Shown piece after piece: positions 49,899 to 61,249 of a stretch of 64,000 nt of DNA (position 1 is the stretch's first letter; each line of letters begins with the position of its first letter). The stretch is from Paramecium tetraurelia (taxonomy: Eukaryota > Ciliophora > Oligohymenophorea > Peniculida > Parameciidae). The notes under the pieces were generated by a model. It did no database searches. It was not told where the DNA came from and saw only the letters and a program-made list of their open reading frames with translations. Where the stretch lies: positions 5,910 through 69,909 of the forward strand of contig NW_001799344.1 of NCBI RefSeq assembly GCF_000165425.1, written 5' to 3'. The translations under genes and the position numbers were made by a program.

Positions 49899-50820
49899 AT
49901 GAGTAATAGTTTCTCACAAGAAATATAAACATCCTATCAAAAAACGATTACAAAAAGCCAAAATGTTCAGAGAACAACTGATGTTGATTTCCAGGATGCA
50001 GTTCAAAGATATGAATTGAGAAGATCTTCAAAGCCAAAGAAGCAAATGATCAATTAAAAAAATGGGGTCGTTGAAAATTAATATATGCAAATAGCAACAG
50101 ATGATAATGAAAACAATTATAATTTCCACAGTTCAAGTCATTCGTAAAGAATTGTCCAAAAATATACCAATATTAGTAGTGCTAAAGAAGTCAATAAGTA
50201 CAATGTCTAGGAAGTTAAGGACGATTATGAAAGGGGGAAATGTATGTTCTAAACAATGTTTAATAGCCTTAGGTTAATTATCTAAATCTGAGAAGAGAAA
50301 CTTTGCAGCTCCTAAAACTGAATATGATGAAGAATACACATAATAAAAAGGGGGTGTATTAAATTACAATGCCATTTAAAGTAAACTTAAATTGAGTATT
50401 TTAGCTTAGTAAATTACATATTAGATATAACGGCTTTANNNNNNNNNNNNNNNNNNNNNNNNNNNNNNNNNNNNNNNNNNNNNNNNNNNNNNNNNNNNNN
50501 NNNNNNNNNNNNNNNNNNNNNNNNNNNNNNNNNNNNNNNNNNNNNNNNNNNNNNNNNNNNNNNNNNNNNNNNNNNNNNNNNNNNNNNNTTATTATGTATC
50601 TTGCCAAAATATTTTGATTATTAAAAAATAACAAATTTAATCAGAGCATTAAAATATTGATTCTTAATTAAAATTAGAGTTGATTTTTTATATCAATAAT
50701 TTAAAATGGGATTCTGAATTTTAATTATCTGATTTTGTTAATCTAATTAGTGACTGTAAATTGGGGTATTTGAGTTCTTTCAATCTAGATAGTATCATTA
50801 AATATAGTACTGTAACATGA
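49899..50820 (+). CDS. Hypothetical protein interrupted by assembly gap
   Basis: The frame starts MSNSFSQEIQTSYQKTITKS. It crosses one 25-nt intron at about 50241-50265 and stays open to the N run at 50439. After the gap a frame (KLELIFYINNLKWDSEFQLS) runs to TGA 50818-50820. The total length minus the intron is a multiple of three if the gap is truly 150 bases, so both parts probably belong to one protein of about 298 residues. It is polar and Q/N/K-rich at the start and more globular at the end. No family is recognised. Confidence 0.6.
50439..50588. other. Assembly gap (150 N)
   Basis: Undetermined bases. The reading frames on both sides agree with a gap of 150 or another length in the same phase. 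Confidence 0.99.
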
Positions 50821-50910
50821 TACATTGTAATTGTTTGTAAGTAGAAATAATTTGAATATATTAATAAATCAACTGTTTTAAATTTTTAATATATATATCA
50901 ATCATGATCT

Positions 50911-51354
50911 TCAAAAGGATTGAATTTTTAATGATGGGATCTGCATTGTGAAGGAGATCGGGACTTTATGACGATAGACATTTGTTTAAAGATTTTCTCT
51001 TGTTTTTTCATGTCTGATTTCATCATTATCTCTTTATTTGTTTCTATAAATTACAAATATAAACGATGTTCCTTTTGAGTCCAGTGACCTCAAACTTAGT
51101 TACTACAATACCTTTATTATATATTTTCTTTGAATTCTTCCTTCTTGTTTTCTTTATTTGAGTTTTCTAGTTATGGTTCTATTCAACAGACTATATGGTT
51201 GATTTTGATTCAATTCGTTATTCACTACAGAATATGAATTCTCTTACTCTAAGCCCTCCTCCACCTTTATTGTTGTCTTTCCATGATTTATGGGCTATTA
51301 TTGTTACAATTGTTGAAGCCTCAGAATTTGTAAATAAGGATGATAGACATTCAT
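50911..51354 (-). CDS. Hypothetical basic protein, 147 residues
   Basis: An open frame from ATG 51354 (MNVYHPYLQILRLQQLQQQQ) to TGA 50911, with a strongly basic middle (RTITRKLKQRKQEGRIQRKY). The amino-acid make-up is like real Paramecium proteins, but no family is recognisable. Upstream, another frame (MFDEMNEN, then a hydrophobic run) might be an earlier exon, though I could not join it. A frame this long has a modest chance of being accidental. Confidence 0.45.
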
Positions 51355-52391
51355 GAACCATTAATATTCAATCTAATCAAATCCAAGTATTACATAATGA
51401 AGAGAAAGTATTCTGGAACATTGATTCAATAAGATTTTAGATGCTTTGGTAGATAAAATGAAAAATTTTAATATTGCTCAAAATCGCAAAAGCAAATACA
51501 AAAATTAACTAAAAACTAAGATACATACATTTTCATTCATTTCATCAAACATTAATTGTATTACTTAATACTTTATAATAAACGAATAATCATTTCTGAT
51601 TTATAAATCTAATCGAACTTCAATTTCTTATCAATTTCCTAAGAACCCAACATTGAACTCAGAATGTTTCTAATTTATAATTTTTTAACTATTAATATCA
51701 TTTTTATTATTTATTTTCCAATTTCATATTCCAGAAACTCTAAATTAAAAATCACATTTTAAACATTGTTTCTCTCAAGAAGTTTATTAATCATATTAGT
51801 TTTCAATTAAACAGAGATGCTTTGAAGATTCTACTAAAATATTATATATAATCAATGAAATTTTCGATTAAGAAATTTCAAAATAATATAACATTAAGCA
51901 GCCTCCTAAACTCCAGATTCATTAGATTATTATTATAATATTAGGGTTTCATATAATCATGCTCGAATTATTCTAAAATGCTGTAATTTTAATTTTACAC
52001 ATAAAACAGACTTATACATAATTATTGAAATTCAGGTTTAACTAAGTTATTAAAAGGAGGAATTAGGTTGTATCTAATTTCATAACTTATAGTATTATGT
52101 TGATGAATTCATATTTAAATTTATAGTATAGCATAGATAAAGTGTGAAGATGAGGATGAGTATTTACTGATTTTATTTTACTCAGAAGTTATAAGGTGCT
52201 TATAATTACTAAAAAATTATATTTATTTTATTTTCTAATTAAATAGCCCTGATATGACTCAATCCTCATAATTTAACTTCTATTTTGTTCAAAACTAGTC
52301 TACTACTTTTTGAATATAAAAGGATAATAAATCTTTTAATTTTTGACATAGTTATATAATTTTTATAAATAAAAACTAACAGTTATAATCA
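51355..52391. other. 1.0 kb stretch, nothing clear
   Basis: AT-rich, with TGA in all frames at short intervals, apart from a possible upstream exon of the 50911-51354 ORF near 51390-51550. Confidence 0.4.
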
Positions 52392-53121
52392 ATGGAATAC
52401 GATTCTGTTTAAAAAATATAAGAGGAGCTGGGATACTATAGGAAATATTGTTAGTAGTTAGAGAATTAAAATGCAGCTTTAAACTAATAGCTATTTAATA
52501 ACATTTCAGGGAATGTCCTTATAGTTCAGGATGGGAATTCGAACAACATCAAATAACAGGAAAATAACCCCAACAATCATAAGGAATGTGAATAAAGACT
52601 AAAATTAATGGAGAGATAATTAAAACGAAAGTTGATGGAAGAATAGTTATGGCTAAAAAGATTTGAGGCTTAATTAAATGAAATCATTGAGTTAAAAGTA
52701 CAAGAAAATATTAATATAAGGCAATTCATGCATAATATATTCAAGAGAGTGAGCTCGAAAATGTTAAAAAGTCAAAGGAAATGGAAATATTAAATGAAGA
52801 AATAGAACAATATAAAAAATAGATAGAAATTTATAAATAGGAAGCAAATTCAGAAATCTATTTAGATGAAATAAAAGAAATGAGAAAACAATTGGAAGCA
52901 TCTGAAATTAAATTGGAATCATTGACTAAAGAATTGCAAATTAAGGATCAATAATTATGTATAACATTCTCCTATATTTAGATTAAAAATAAGGAAATGT
53001 TAAATAGTCTCTATTATCATTTAAGTAAAAATTCGACATTGAATTAAAAAATGATAATCTAAGCACTGAGCCAGATATATCAAGTAAAAGTTTTTCTAAT
53101 ATTATGCTAAGAGATATATGA
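52392..53121 (+). CDS. Coiled-coil protein, 227 residues
   Basis: Two 23-nt introns (one ending AAG, one TAG) give 228 codons. The N-terminal part is Q/N-rich (MEYDSVQKIQEELGYYRKYC). The rest is a nearly continuous coiled coil (EQYKKQIEIYKQEANSEIYL; EMRKQLEASEIKLESLTKEL), ending in an S/D-rich tail (STEPDISSKSFSNIMLRDI). It is not recognised; a structural role is likely. Confidence 0.7.
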
Positions 53122-54737
53122 TTTTATACTTATATTAACAAAATAAAACTTATACTTTTACAGAATTATTTCTTTCTTTATGCTAGATGTATATATATAA
53201 TAGAAAAATTGAAAATGATCTCAGTCAGATATTACTAATATATTAAAGGTGAGAAAGGAAGTATAATTCCTTTTAAAAAATCATTATGCAAACTTTTCCT
53301 ACGTATTTACATTATTAATTTGAGAAATTATAGTATTGCATTGAAATATTAATAAAGAATTCAAGAAGAATTTGGCATAATCAAAATTTCTTTTCTATTT
53401 TTATTTCATCTTTCTAAATTGAATTTATAATATTCTAGAAATTTTATTAAAAGTAGTTTAAAATCAAATATTTTAAATGATTTAGATTGCAATTTCGATT
53501 TTCTTAATAATCAAGACTCTTCTGCTTTAAAAATAATTTAGATTGCTGTATTTTTTTATGTTATTGTTTCTTAGACTCATAATTATTTATAATTTTATTA
53601 TTAATTTTTATTCATTTATTTATTAAGGATAATAAACTACATTTAAGTTGAACTTTTTCTAAAACATTTGAATGTTGATTATGTATTAATCATCTTTGAT
53701 ATTGATAAATTGATTTTATAAGGATTTCAATATAATAGTTATATGTATACACTAAAATCAAGCAGTTTCTGTAGAAGTTATTGAGGGTTTTGGTTCATCA
53801 GTGAAAAGTACTCTACAAACTGACCTTATTGACTAATCATCAATTCTGGTTGCATAGTATTATTTCTTAGGAGCATTTGGGCATTTTGGTTATTTAGACT
53901 TAGGCGTTAACAAACAATTATTCATTTATTTAATTAATAGAAAGAATAATGGGAATACATAAAATTATAAATTAGTGGACTGTCTAATTAAGAAAATTCA
54001 ATATAAAATATATAGACTCTAAATTGTATCCTAATATCTTAATTCAGAAAGAATGAATTAAAGAATTTAGAAGCATCATTTGAATGATGCTTCTCAAAAT
54101 CCTGGGAGTGCTTAGTAAGCATAAATACTTTGAATTGAATTGTGATTTATTATGCTGTTGTTCTTGCAATAAAAATTAAGATTTTTTGATTCGAATTCTT
54201 TTACTAATCAAAAAGTTCATATAAATTTAAGAGATTGACATAATATAAAAGTATCATTTAAGCGGTTGCCTGAAGCCAGAAGTACTGGGAATAAAATAGA
54301 TTCCCTTATTTAATCAAACTGAAAGTGCATTTCTTAAAATTTAAATGATTAAATATCATTTAAATGGTCCAAAGAGTCTGAATATTTTTATATTTTAACT
54401 AATCTCAGCAACCTGTAATTATTGTAATTTATGTCAAAATGAAACTGAATTGATATCATAAATATGTCTTTCAGACTAATCTATTCTATTTTAAGGAGAT
54501 AATTACCTAACTATTTTTATATTTTTTCTATGCTAATTATCGTTTTTTCAATGTATTTAAATCTCAAGGATAATAGTCGATTATCATTAGATTAAGTATT
54601 ATTTTTTATGAGCCCTTTTCATTTAATTCTAAACACTGTTCAATTAATAAATCCACGCAACTATATATTCTAATTTCACATCCTTTTTGCATTTTATAAT
54701 CAGTTTTTTTCGATAATACTAATATATAATTAAATTA
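53122..54737. other. 1.6 kb sparse stretch with one weak ORF
   Basis: The only sustained frame is on the plus strand, about 53716 to TGA 54131-54133, with no good ATG. It includes VEVIEGFGSSVKSTLQTDLI and YYFLGAFGHFGYLDLG and may be the remnant or last exon of a gene. The rest is AT-rich and shows nothing. Confidence 0.35.
54069..54094. repeat. Perfect 11-bp inverted repeat, 4-nt loop
   Basis: agaagcatcat at 54069-54079 is the exact reverse complement of atgatgcttct at 54084-54094, with ttga between. It lies near the end of the weak 53716-54133 frame. It could be a stem-loop in an RNA, a terminator-like hairpin or chance. Confidence 0.7.
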
Positions 54738-55506
54738 ATGAACCCATATCACCATTATATTCTAACAGGTATCATTGAAGACTAAGATGACTTACCTTCT
54801 GTTAAATAGGAAGAATGCTCACAATTCTAATATTATGAAGAACAACCTCAATTTATTACATATGAGAATTCTAATCTTTGTTAAATTGTTGCTTCAATAC
54901 TCAACTTAAATGAAGAGTATGTTGATTGGTTTGCTCGCAATAAACCTATCGAATTTGAATCAATGATGCTCAAAGCAAAACGCAAATTTTATAGAGACAA
55001 AGCTAAATTCCGCATGCAAATCTTACAACCTCATCTCTATTCTGCTCAACAACCTCAAGAGCCTAAGAAAGCCAAAAGGGGTAGAAAACCTATCAAATGT
55101 GCTGAAAAGCAATTTGTTGAAGATAATAGCGATCAGTATCATTTTTTCTTATCTTTAGTGATAAAAAAACGATACAAATGATAAGAAATAGGATTTCTGC
55201 TTAGAATTCTAGAGATAGAAAAAAAGCTTATCTCAAAGAACTGGAATAGAGCAGTGCTTTAACTAGCAGAGAAAATGATTTAATTCGCAAGCAAATAGAA
55301 GAACTCTTTGCTGCTAATGAAGAAATTGAAAAATAAAATAACAACATTCTCAAGGTAAATTCTTAATTTTATTTTAGTGTATCAAAGTTTTTAAATAATA
55401 ATGTGTGGAATCTGATGAATAATTTGCTTAAGAGATACTAAAGTAATTGGAATAATTCCAAAGTGACACTGAATCAACTGCATCTAAAAAGGTTAAATTT
55501 AATTGA
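54738..55506 (+). CDS. bZIP transcription factor
   Basis: A 240-residue protein after two 23-nt introns. A polar N-terminal region is followed by a basic stretch with an AT-hook-like core (KKAKRGRKPIK). The bZIP basic region is RNRISAQNSRDRKKAYLKEL: asparagine and arginine sit at the positions that contact DNA (N-x7-R), and the leucine-zipper helix runs directly on (RENDLIRKQIEELFAANEEI). Placement of the first intron just before the basic region is needed to keep the frame. It is a likely dimeric nuclear DNA-binding regulator. bZIP genes are few in ciliates. Confidence 0.85.
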
Positions 55507-55566
55507 CAGTAATTAATTTTTTATTATTATTATATAATCTATAAGTACATCATCTTCATCTATAAA

Positions 55567-56480
55567 ATGGAAATAACAGATACATAAATTAAGATAAATT
55601 AGTAAACTAAAAATTTACAATATTAAAACTAACATTTAAAGTAGAATTAGATTTAAACTGAAATATAAACTGAGTTTATTTAATTATTTATTATCTTAAT
55701 ACAATAATCAATAAACTATAACAGTTTTTAAGGACATAATAATAAAGTTTGATTAAAATTAGGAAATTAATTAAGATAATAAATTGAAGTGGATTTTAAT
55801 AATGCGATCTCTTTCAAGATAATGATTTGTGAATAAAATTGCGTAAGCTTGAAATTCATAAATGAAATATGTTCAGTTTTCAAAGAATTCCAAGATGTAG
55901 ATTTACAATATCCTATATGAAGCTCAACAAAGCATTTATTTTTTAGATATTAGGTGAGTATGGATTTTATGAGATTATTGAAGATTATGTGGTAGAGGAT
56001 ATAAATCAGGAAATCATAATAGCATTACCAAATTTAATATGTCTCCTTTTATAATACAAAGGATTTAGAGAAAATTTGATATATTCACAGTTAAATTGTT
56101 AAGATTATTTATGAGGGAGGCAATCAAAGTTTAATTAAATGTCTAGTATAACAATGTGCAATTATTTTAGGAATAAGAACTAAGATAATGGAAAGACATT
56201 CTAATAATTTAAAAGTCCATGATATTATCAAAAATTTAAAGAGTAATTGAATGAAGAATCAATTCAGTACTTCAAGCGTAGAGTATAAACCCCACCAATA
56301 AGTAAATTACATTGTAGTTGATGATGAAATTGATCTATTCAAATCTGTCTAAGGTCACAGTACAAATCTGCGTAATTAAACATAGAAGAAATTAGTTGAT
56401 TATGATGAAGATGTTGAAATAATATCAAAGAAACCAAAATAGGTTGAGATATATAGATATGTATGCAAAATAAAATGTAT
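55567..56480 (+). pseudogene. ARM/HEAT-like ORFs, broken or unresolved
   Basis: Several plus-strand pieces look coding but could not be joined into one clean frame. ATG 55567 opens a Q-rich N-terminus. From about 55797 there is SFKIMICEQNCVSLKFINEI, then (after a possible 26-nt intron) LGEYGFYEIIEDYVVEDINQ and IALPNLICLLLQYKGFRENL. A different frame continues with IIYEGGNQSLIKCLVQQCAI to a TGA. Immediately after it, ATG 56251 opens an acidic stretch (NYIVVDDEIDLFKSVQGHS). The helical units suggest armadillo-like repeats. It is either a decayed gene or one with unusual introns that I failed to place. Confidence 0.4.
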
Positions 56481-56624
56481 ATTTTTGATAAAGTTAATAA
56501 TGTTTGAATAGTTCTAATGTTATCGGATCATAATGTAATCAATTGATAAATCAAAATTTAAATAAAATAGTGAAATCAATAACATTTTTAGTTCATTTTT
56601 CCCAAAATATAAAAAATAATAAAA

Positions 56625-57462
56625 ATGGATCAAGTAGTTAAAAAGAAGCAAGAGTAATTACTATAATGTCTTAAAAAGATATCGAGTAAACCTCAAACAG
56701 ATGATGAAGATTAAAAATAGCAGTTACGCAAATTCCAATAGGAGGTGGAATAAAAGTATAAGATGGCTCGTCATAACAACGAGTATCGATTTCCATATGA
56801 ATATATTGATCAAAGTAGTGACAGTTCATTAGAAGAACTATAAAAAGTAGGCACATATGATCTACGTCAAAAATAATAAAAAAAATAAACTAACAGCAAA
56901 CATTTACAATCATCCAAAGAATCTATAAAAGCTAAATCCTTGATTAAGATCATGTCTGATAAATCTATGAAAGCCAACAGATAGTCTACTCGATACAAAA
57001 CAGAATAATATGATGAAAATTAGGTTAGTTACATAGATGCACTAAAAAAGAATAAATCAATAGAAAAACAAACAAACGAATAAATCATTTCATTCATTCG
57101 TAAATCCGTAGCTAAACGATCGTAATACTCATAACATAATAATAATACATCCAGACAATATATGAATTTGTCTTCAAATAATCACAGCCACATCATGTCA
57201 TAAAGTTTTAATGGATAAAAAAGTAGAACTTAAAATTATTACCTAAATAAATTCACAAAAATGAAATAAGACATGTTTAAGTAACAAAATTAAACAAGTA
57301 CATCACAAATGAACTAAGATTCTAAAATGTATCTTATCCTTTAATAATAGATCATTAAAACATTTTTTCTGCAGTAAGAGTCCAGAATAATCGAGTACCA
57401 TCAATTTAAAGAATAAACTAGCAGAAATGTGTAAAAGATAGCCATTAAAAGTAATCAAATGA
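56625..57462 (+). CDS. Hypothetical basic protein, 271 residues
   Basis: One 22-nt intron near the 3' end (GTA...TAG) gives 272 codons; without it the frame runs on into an unlikely hydrophobic tail. The protein is basic and rich in K, Q, S and N, beginning MDQVVKKKQEQLLQCLKKIS, with a centre that looks disordered (SLIKIMSDKSMKANRQSTRY) and an end CKRQPLKVIK. No domain is recognised. It converges on the coiled-coil gene on the opposite strand, 121 bp between stops. Confidence 0.7.
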
Positions 57463-57583
57463 AATATATAAAATACTACTTTCTCTTTTATAAATAGATA
57501 TTTTAATTTCATTCCTGCTTGCTCTTTTACACTTATAATTTATCTTGTAACTATTTATTTTGCTTAATTAATTGTTCATTCTA

Positions 57584-58582
57584 TCATATGAAAAACATTA
57601 TTACTTTTTTCCCCAATTTCAGTATTTTTTCTTAAGCCAACTTGAAGATTTCATAATTGCCTGGTTTAGCCTATAGGAATAGTTCCTTCACGTATGTTTA
57701 TTTATGCATTTTTTCTATGATTTCGTTTAAACTATTAACTAATTCTTAATATTGCTGATCAATCGACAATCCAGTAACATAGTTTTGAATTTCTTGGACA
57801 AACCCTTAGAACTCAACCTTTTCTTGTTCTAATTGTCGACTGCCTTTAATAAAGTACTATATACATGTCTTATTATTAATTAATGAGATCTTGCGTCAAC
57901 TTTTTCATATCTTCTTGATTCTTATCAAGTAATTGTTAAGTAGTCGAGATCTCTTGTTATTTGTTATCGATTTCCTTTTTCAACGAATCAATTTATATGT
58001 TCAATTGACTAATTTCATATTTCAACCCAGTTTGAGCTAGATTTAATTATTAAATTTATTTTTCTAGATCCTCCCTTTTTGTTTTTTCTGATTAATAATA
58101 TGACTTTATTCTCTAGAATTTTTATGAAGCTGATTTTTGTTCTTCATCCAATTTATTTTCCAAAAGTTCTAATTGAGTTTTAAGTGTGAACACTTGAGCA
58201 TGTAATTTTTCGTTCTCTTAAACTTAAATGTCTAATGATTATTCAGCTTGATTAATTCTAATGGTCCATTAATCTTATTGGGAATTATTAAAGACTTTGC
58301 CTAAAAAGCTAGGTTTCTTATATACAAGATTTCAGATACCTTAGTATCAGAAATGCTCTTTAATTTTTTCTCATATTCATCAACTTTGATGCCCAGAATT
58401 TCAACTTATTCTTTTTCATTTGATAACTTTTTCTCAGTGTATTCTAATTTTTCTTCCAATGTTTGCGCTATTTTATGTTCCTGCTCCAGTTTGGTTTCCA
58501 AATCTTTGTTTTTTTATTATAAATCAGTCAGAGCTACCTTTAATTTAGTTATGTATTATTGCATAGCATTGACTTAATCCAT
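57584..58582 (-). CDS. Coiled-coil protein, 316 residues
   Basis: Introns of 23 nt (ending AAG) and 25 nt (ending CAG) give 317 codons. Nearly all of it is a long coiled coil (LEEKLEYTEKKLSNEKEQVE; VFTLKTQLELLENKLDEEQK), with a shorter globular end (LQAKPGNYEIFKLAQEKILK). No motor or enzyme domain is visible. It is likely a filament, tether or basal-body component. It is divergent from the 58631-59176 gene, which is also a coiled coil, with only 48 bp between starts. Confidence 0.75.
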
Positions 58583-58630
58583 TATTAATTTATTTAACAC
58601 ATTAAAAACGCAAATTATAATAATTAACGT

Positions 58631-59176
58631 ATGTAATAAACACATTTAAAATGCACTTGCTAACAATTAAGTTAAGTTAACACTATCAGAGAAGATCCTG
58701 GGTTGGTTGAGAAATTGAAAGAAAGGTAAATGGAATTAGAGGAGAAATAATTGGAATTTGAACATAAAAAGGGTAATTTGGAGAGAGAGAATGTGATGCT
58801 AGAAGAGAATATTAAAATAGAGTTACAAGGTTTGAAAGGTTGATTATTCAGTGTTGATTATTAGAAAACCAATTGATTCAATAATAATTGATAGAAGAAC
58901 TAAGAAATAACAAAATCTCAGCTTATAAGAGACAAAATGAATTACACTTATTAATACAGAATGTCCATGAAAATGAGGCAGAAAAGAAGGTTTTTAATAT
59001 GGCTATGCTAGCAATTATTGAATGAAGTTGAATTTCTTAAATAATCTCTTCTTCACACAAATGAAAATTAACAACAATTGGCCAAGAAGGAAGAACATAT
59101 AAAACTATTACTTAATCGCATTTAGGAGTTGGAATTGAGTATAACTTAATTAAAGCGAGAGATATAATATAAATGA
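58631..59176 (+). CDS. Coiled-coil protein, 165 residues
   Basis: The frame runs from ATG 58631 to TGA 59174-59176 with introns of 26 and 22 nt, both with unusual GTT donors and TAG acceptors. Removing them gives a clean heptad-rich helix (LVEKLKERQMELEEKQLEF; QLLNEVEFLKQSLLHTNENQ; LELSITQLKREIQ). A second possible start is ATG 58651 with a 19-nt GTT...CAG intron. The stop is only 9 bp before the ATG of the beta-barrel gene and in the same frame, so the two may be one gene (see findings). Confidence 0.6.
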
Positions 59177-59185
59177 TTAAATTTA

Positions 59186-60046
59186 ATGTAATTTTATTAA
59201 AATTTATATGATGAAAATCCTTACTTTAACAGATTCTTCTAGGAACACTTCTTATATTAGGGATTCAATATTCAATTAAATGGTTTGCCTCATTTCAAAT
59301 CCTAGTTTAATTTGATAAACAAAGACCATCTGAATTTGACTTGGAAATGTAAATAAGACAATCAGAAATTTATTTTCATAGCAAACAATTAGAGTACAAA
59401 TACAATTATAAAATCGTAGTCACAAGACTAAGAAGTAATTAACAATTTCATATTGTAGTAAATCCAATACTAATTTCATTTGATCAATAGATCCAATAGA
59501 TATAGTGTCTTACTTGCTTTGAAATACAATTACGAAAAGGATATTCTCATCAAACATACATTTACTCCTCAAATTTAGATCAGTTAGAATTCAGGGAACA
59601 ATTCCAATCTAGATGTTGGATTCAAATATAGCTATTTGAGCAAATTAGACAATGTACGAGTCAGATTTAATATATTTTCATCTCTTTTAAATAGATAAAA
59701 TACAGAATATTAATTGATTGGCAATTTCACAAAGCCTTATAAATTATAGATTGGATTATAAAACAGCAGAATTTGGGTGGGTTTCATTTATAAGGCTAAG
59801 ATTTTAAATACATATAGTGTTGCACATTATAATATTCCTAATAGGAAATATGATGCCAATGCATATTTTCAGATCAAACCAATTGAAAATAGGTTGGATA
59901 ATAAATTAAAATTCTTGTTTGGTGTTTCAACAGAAAAAGAGATATTAGGAAAAATCGATTTTTTAACAAAAGTGGGAACATTGGGATATTGTCTAAAATG
60001 GTAACACGTAAAAGGGATGAGTATGGGATATAATATTGAAATATGA
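59186..60046 (+). CDS. Mitochondrial-type outer-membrane beta-barrel protein
   Basis: Predicted porin of the VDAC/Tom40 fold, 278 residues with one 24-nt intron (GTA...TAG), near the usual size of 280-300. The body is a succession of amphipathic strands of 8-12 residues (FIFIANNQSTNTIIKS; NRYSVLLALKYNYEKD; LDVGFKYSYLSKLDN; YQLIGNFTKPYKLQIGLQNS; IWVGFIYKAKILNTY). The last strand is GMSMGYNIEI. Its SMGYNIEI fits the mitochondrial beta-signal, polar-x-Gly-x-x-hydrophobic-x-hydrophobic, near the C-terminus. No cleavable signal is seen, as expected for insertion by SAM. VDAC versus Tom40 cannot be decided. Confidence 0.7.
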
Positions 60047-60082
60047 ATTAAATTATAAAATATATATATAAATTAATTAAAA

Positions 60083-60301
60083 ATGGATTAATTGCTAGGG
60101 AAAATATTTTAATTGATAGCTATTGCTGCATTTCTATATGGCACATTAACAACATTTGGCCAACCATTATTAGGTGAACAATACTCGATGTTTTTCTTTC
60201 CAAGATGGTTTTTCAATTGGGCACCTGGTCTAGTAATAGGAAGTGTTTTAGGGTTGATATTGATGTATTTGAATAAATAGAGTAACATGAAAAAGAAATG
60301 A
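60083..60301 (+). CDS. Small membrane protein, 72 residues
   Basis: An intronless frame of 73 codons beginning MDQLLGKIFQLIAIAAFLYG. There are two likely membrane helices: residues about 8-28, and about 46-64 (APGLVIGSVLGLILMYL). Between them is a G/P/F/W-rich loop (YSMFFFPRWFFNW), and a short basic tail (MKKK) follows. The size and helix-loop-helix layout are those of small respiratory-complex or organelle membrane subunits, but no family is recognised. It sits 36 bp downstream of the beta-barrel gene on the same strand. Confidence 0.7.
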
Positions 60302-60553
60302 ATTTAATAAATATATTTAATATTCATATTCAACCAATTTCTTTAAGCTCATCTCAATCAAACAGCTTGACCTAGCAGTATAAACACCTAAATATAGAGT
60401 GTCAGCAATGCATCTCAATCAAGTCACAAAAGAGAAGAATCATTGTCTCCAGATAATATTACCAAGAAAAAAGCAGACATGCTAATAGATATATAACACA
60501 CAGTAGAAGTGGTGCAATTATTCAATCCTGAAATGGGTTGGTTAAAAAATTGA
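60298..60553 (+). CDS. Possible small ORF overlapping previous stop
   Basis: An ATG overlaps the preceding TGA (ATGA at 60298-60301). Its frame gives an S/Q-rich start, while another frame nearby reads HKREESLSPDNITKKKADML and ends NPEMGWLKN at TGA 60551. Joining the two would need a 22-nt intron with a GAG acceptor, which is not convincing. The second part looks coding by composition, so a small gene or remnant is plausible. Confidence 0.3.
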
Positions 60554-61249
60554 ATAACTCTAATAATAATTCTACAGGCTAAATTTACCACCAATTGAAA
60601 TGAAATAAAGACTATGAAAGAAATCTAAGTATTCATAAAATGGATTTTCGTTTACTTATCACAGCTCAAGTCCCAAAACATCATTTGTCTCTTAAAGCAT
60701 CCTTATGTCTTCTTTAGATATCCATAATATTTTTGGATCTTCATACTTCATTCCTTTATTTTTATGGTTTATTATTCACTTTACTTTGTAAAATATTCAA
60801 CCCTCATCTATATTTCTCTTTTCTTCCATTTCATTCCCATTCCATTTCACTTTCTTTATCCAACTTTATAATATATTTTTCTGATTCTTTTGTTGCACTA
60901 TTATCAAAGCCATTGATAATCCGTCATCTATAATTATGGCTACTCTCTGGTTTAATGCAGCTTGCACTCTAAGATTAAATTACTTTTTATAAATTGATTT
61001 GCTCCCTTAATAACAGTGACTACAAAAATAGCGATGATTATTCCATAATATATGAATAGAAGAACTTCAAATATAGTTTTGACATGTTGAAAGACTCTGA
61101 TTTTACTTTAAGTAATAATCAACTTTTATGCAGAGATCCTTCAATATTTATTAAACCTTATAAGTATCAATTGATAGTTGAATATAAATACAAAAACAGA
61201 ATTGAAAATTGATTTTTAAATGTAAATATGGCTGATTATTATGTATAAA
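60554..61249. other. 0.7 kb stretch, no supported gene
   Basis: A plus-strand frame from ATG 60642 to TGA near 61212 is open for about 190 codons, but its first half is an improbable run of L, F, S, H and I, and no family is visible. I treat it as chance. The stretch should hold terminators for both flanking genes. Confidence 0.4.

Noticed and set aside
60642-61212. About 190-codon plus-strand frame
   Set aside because: The composition is unlike real proteins (runs of L/F/S/H), there is no domain, and no intron logic supports it.
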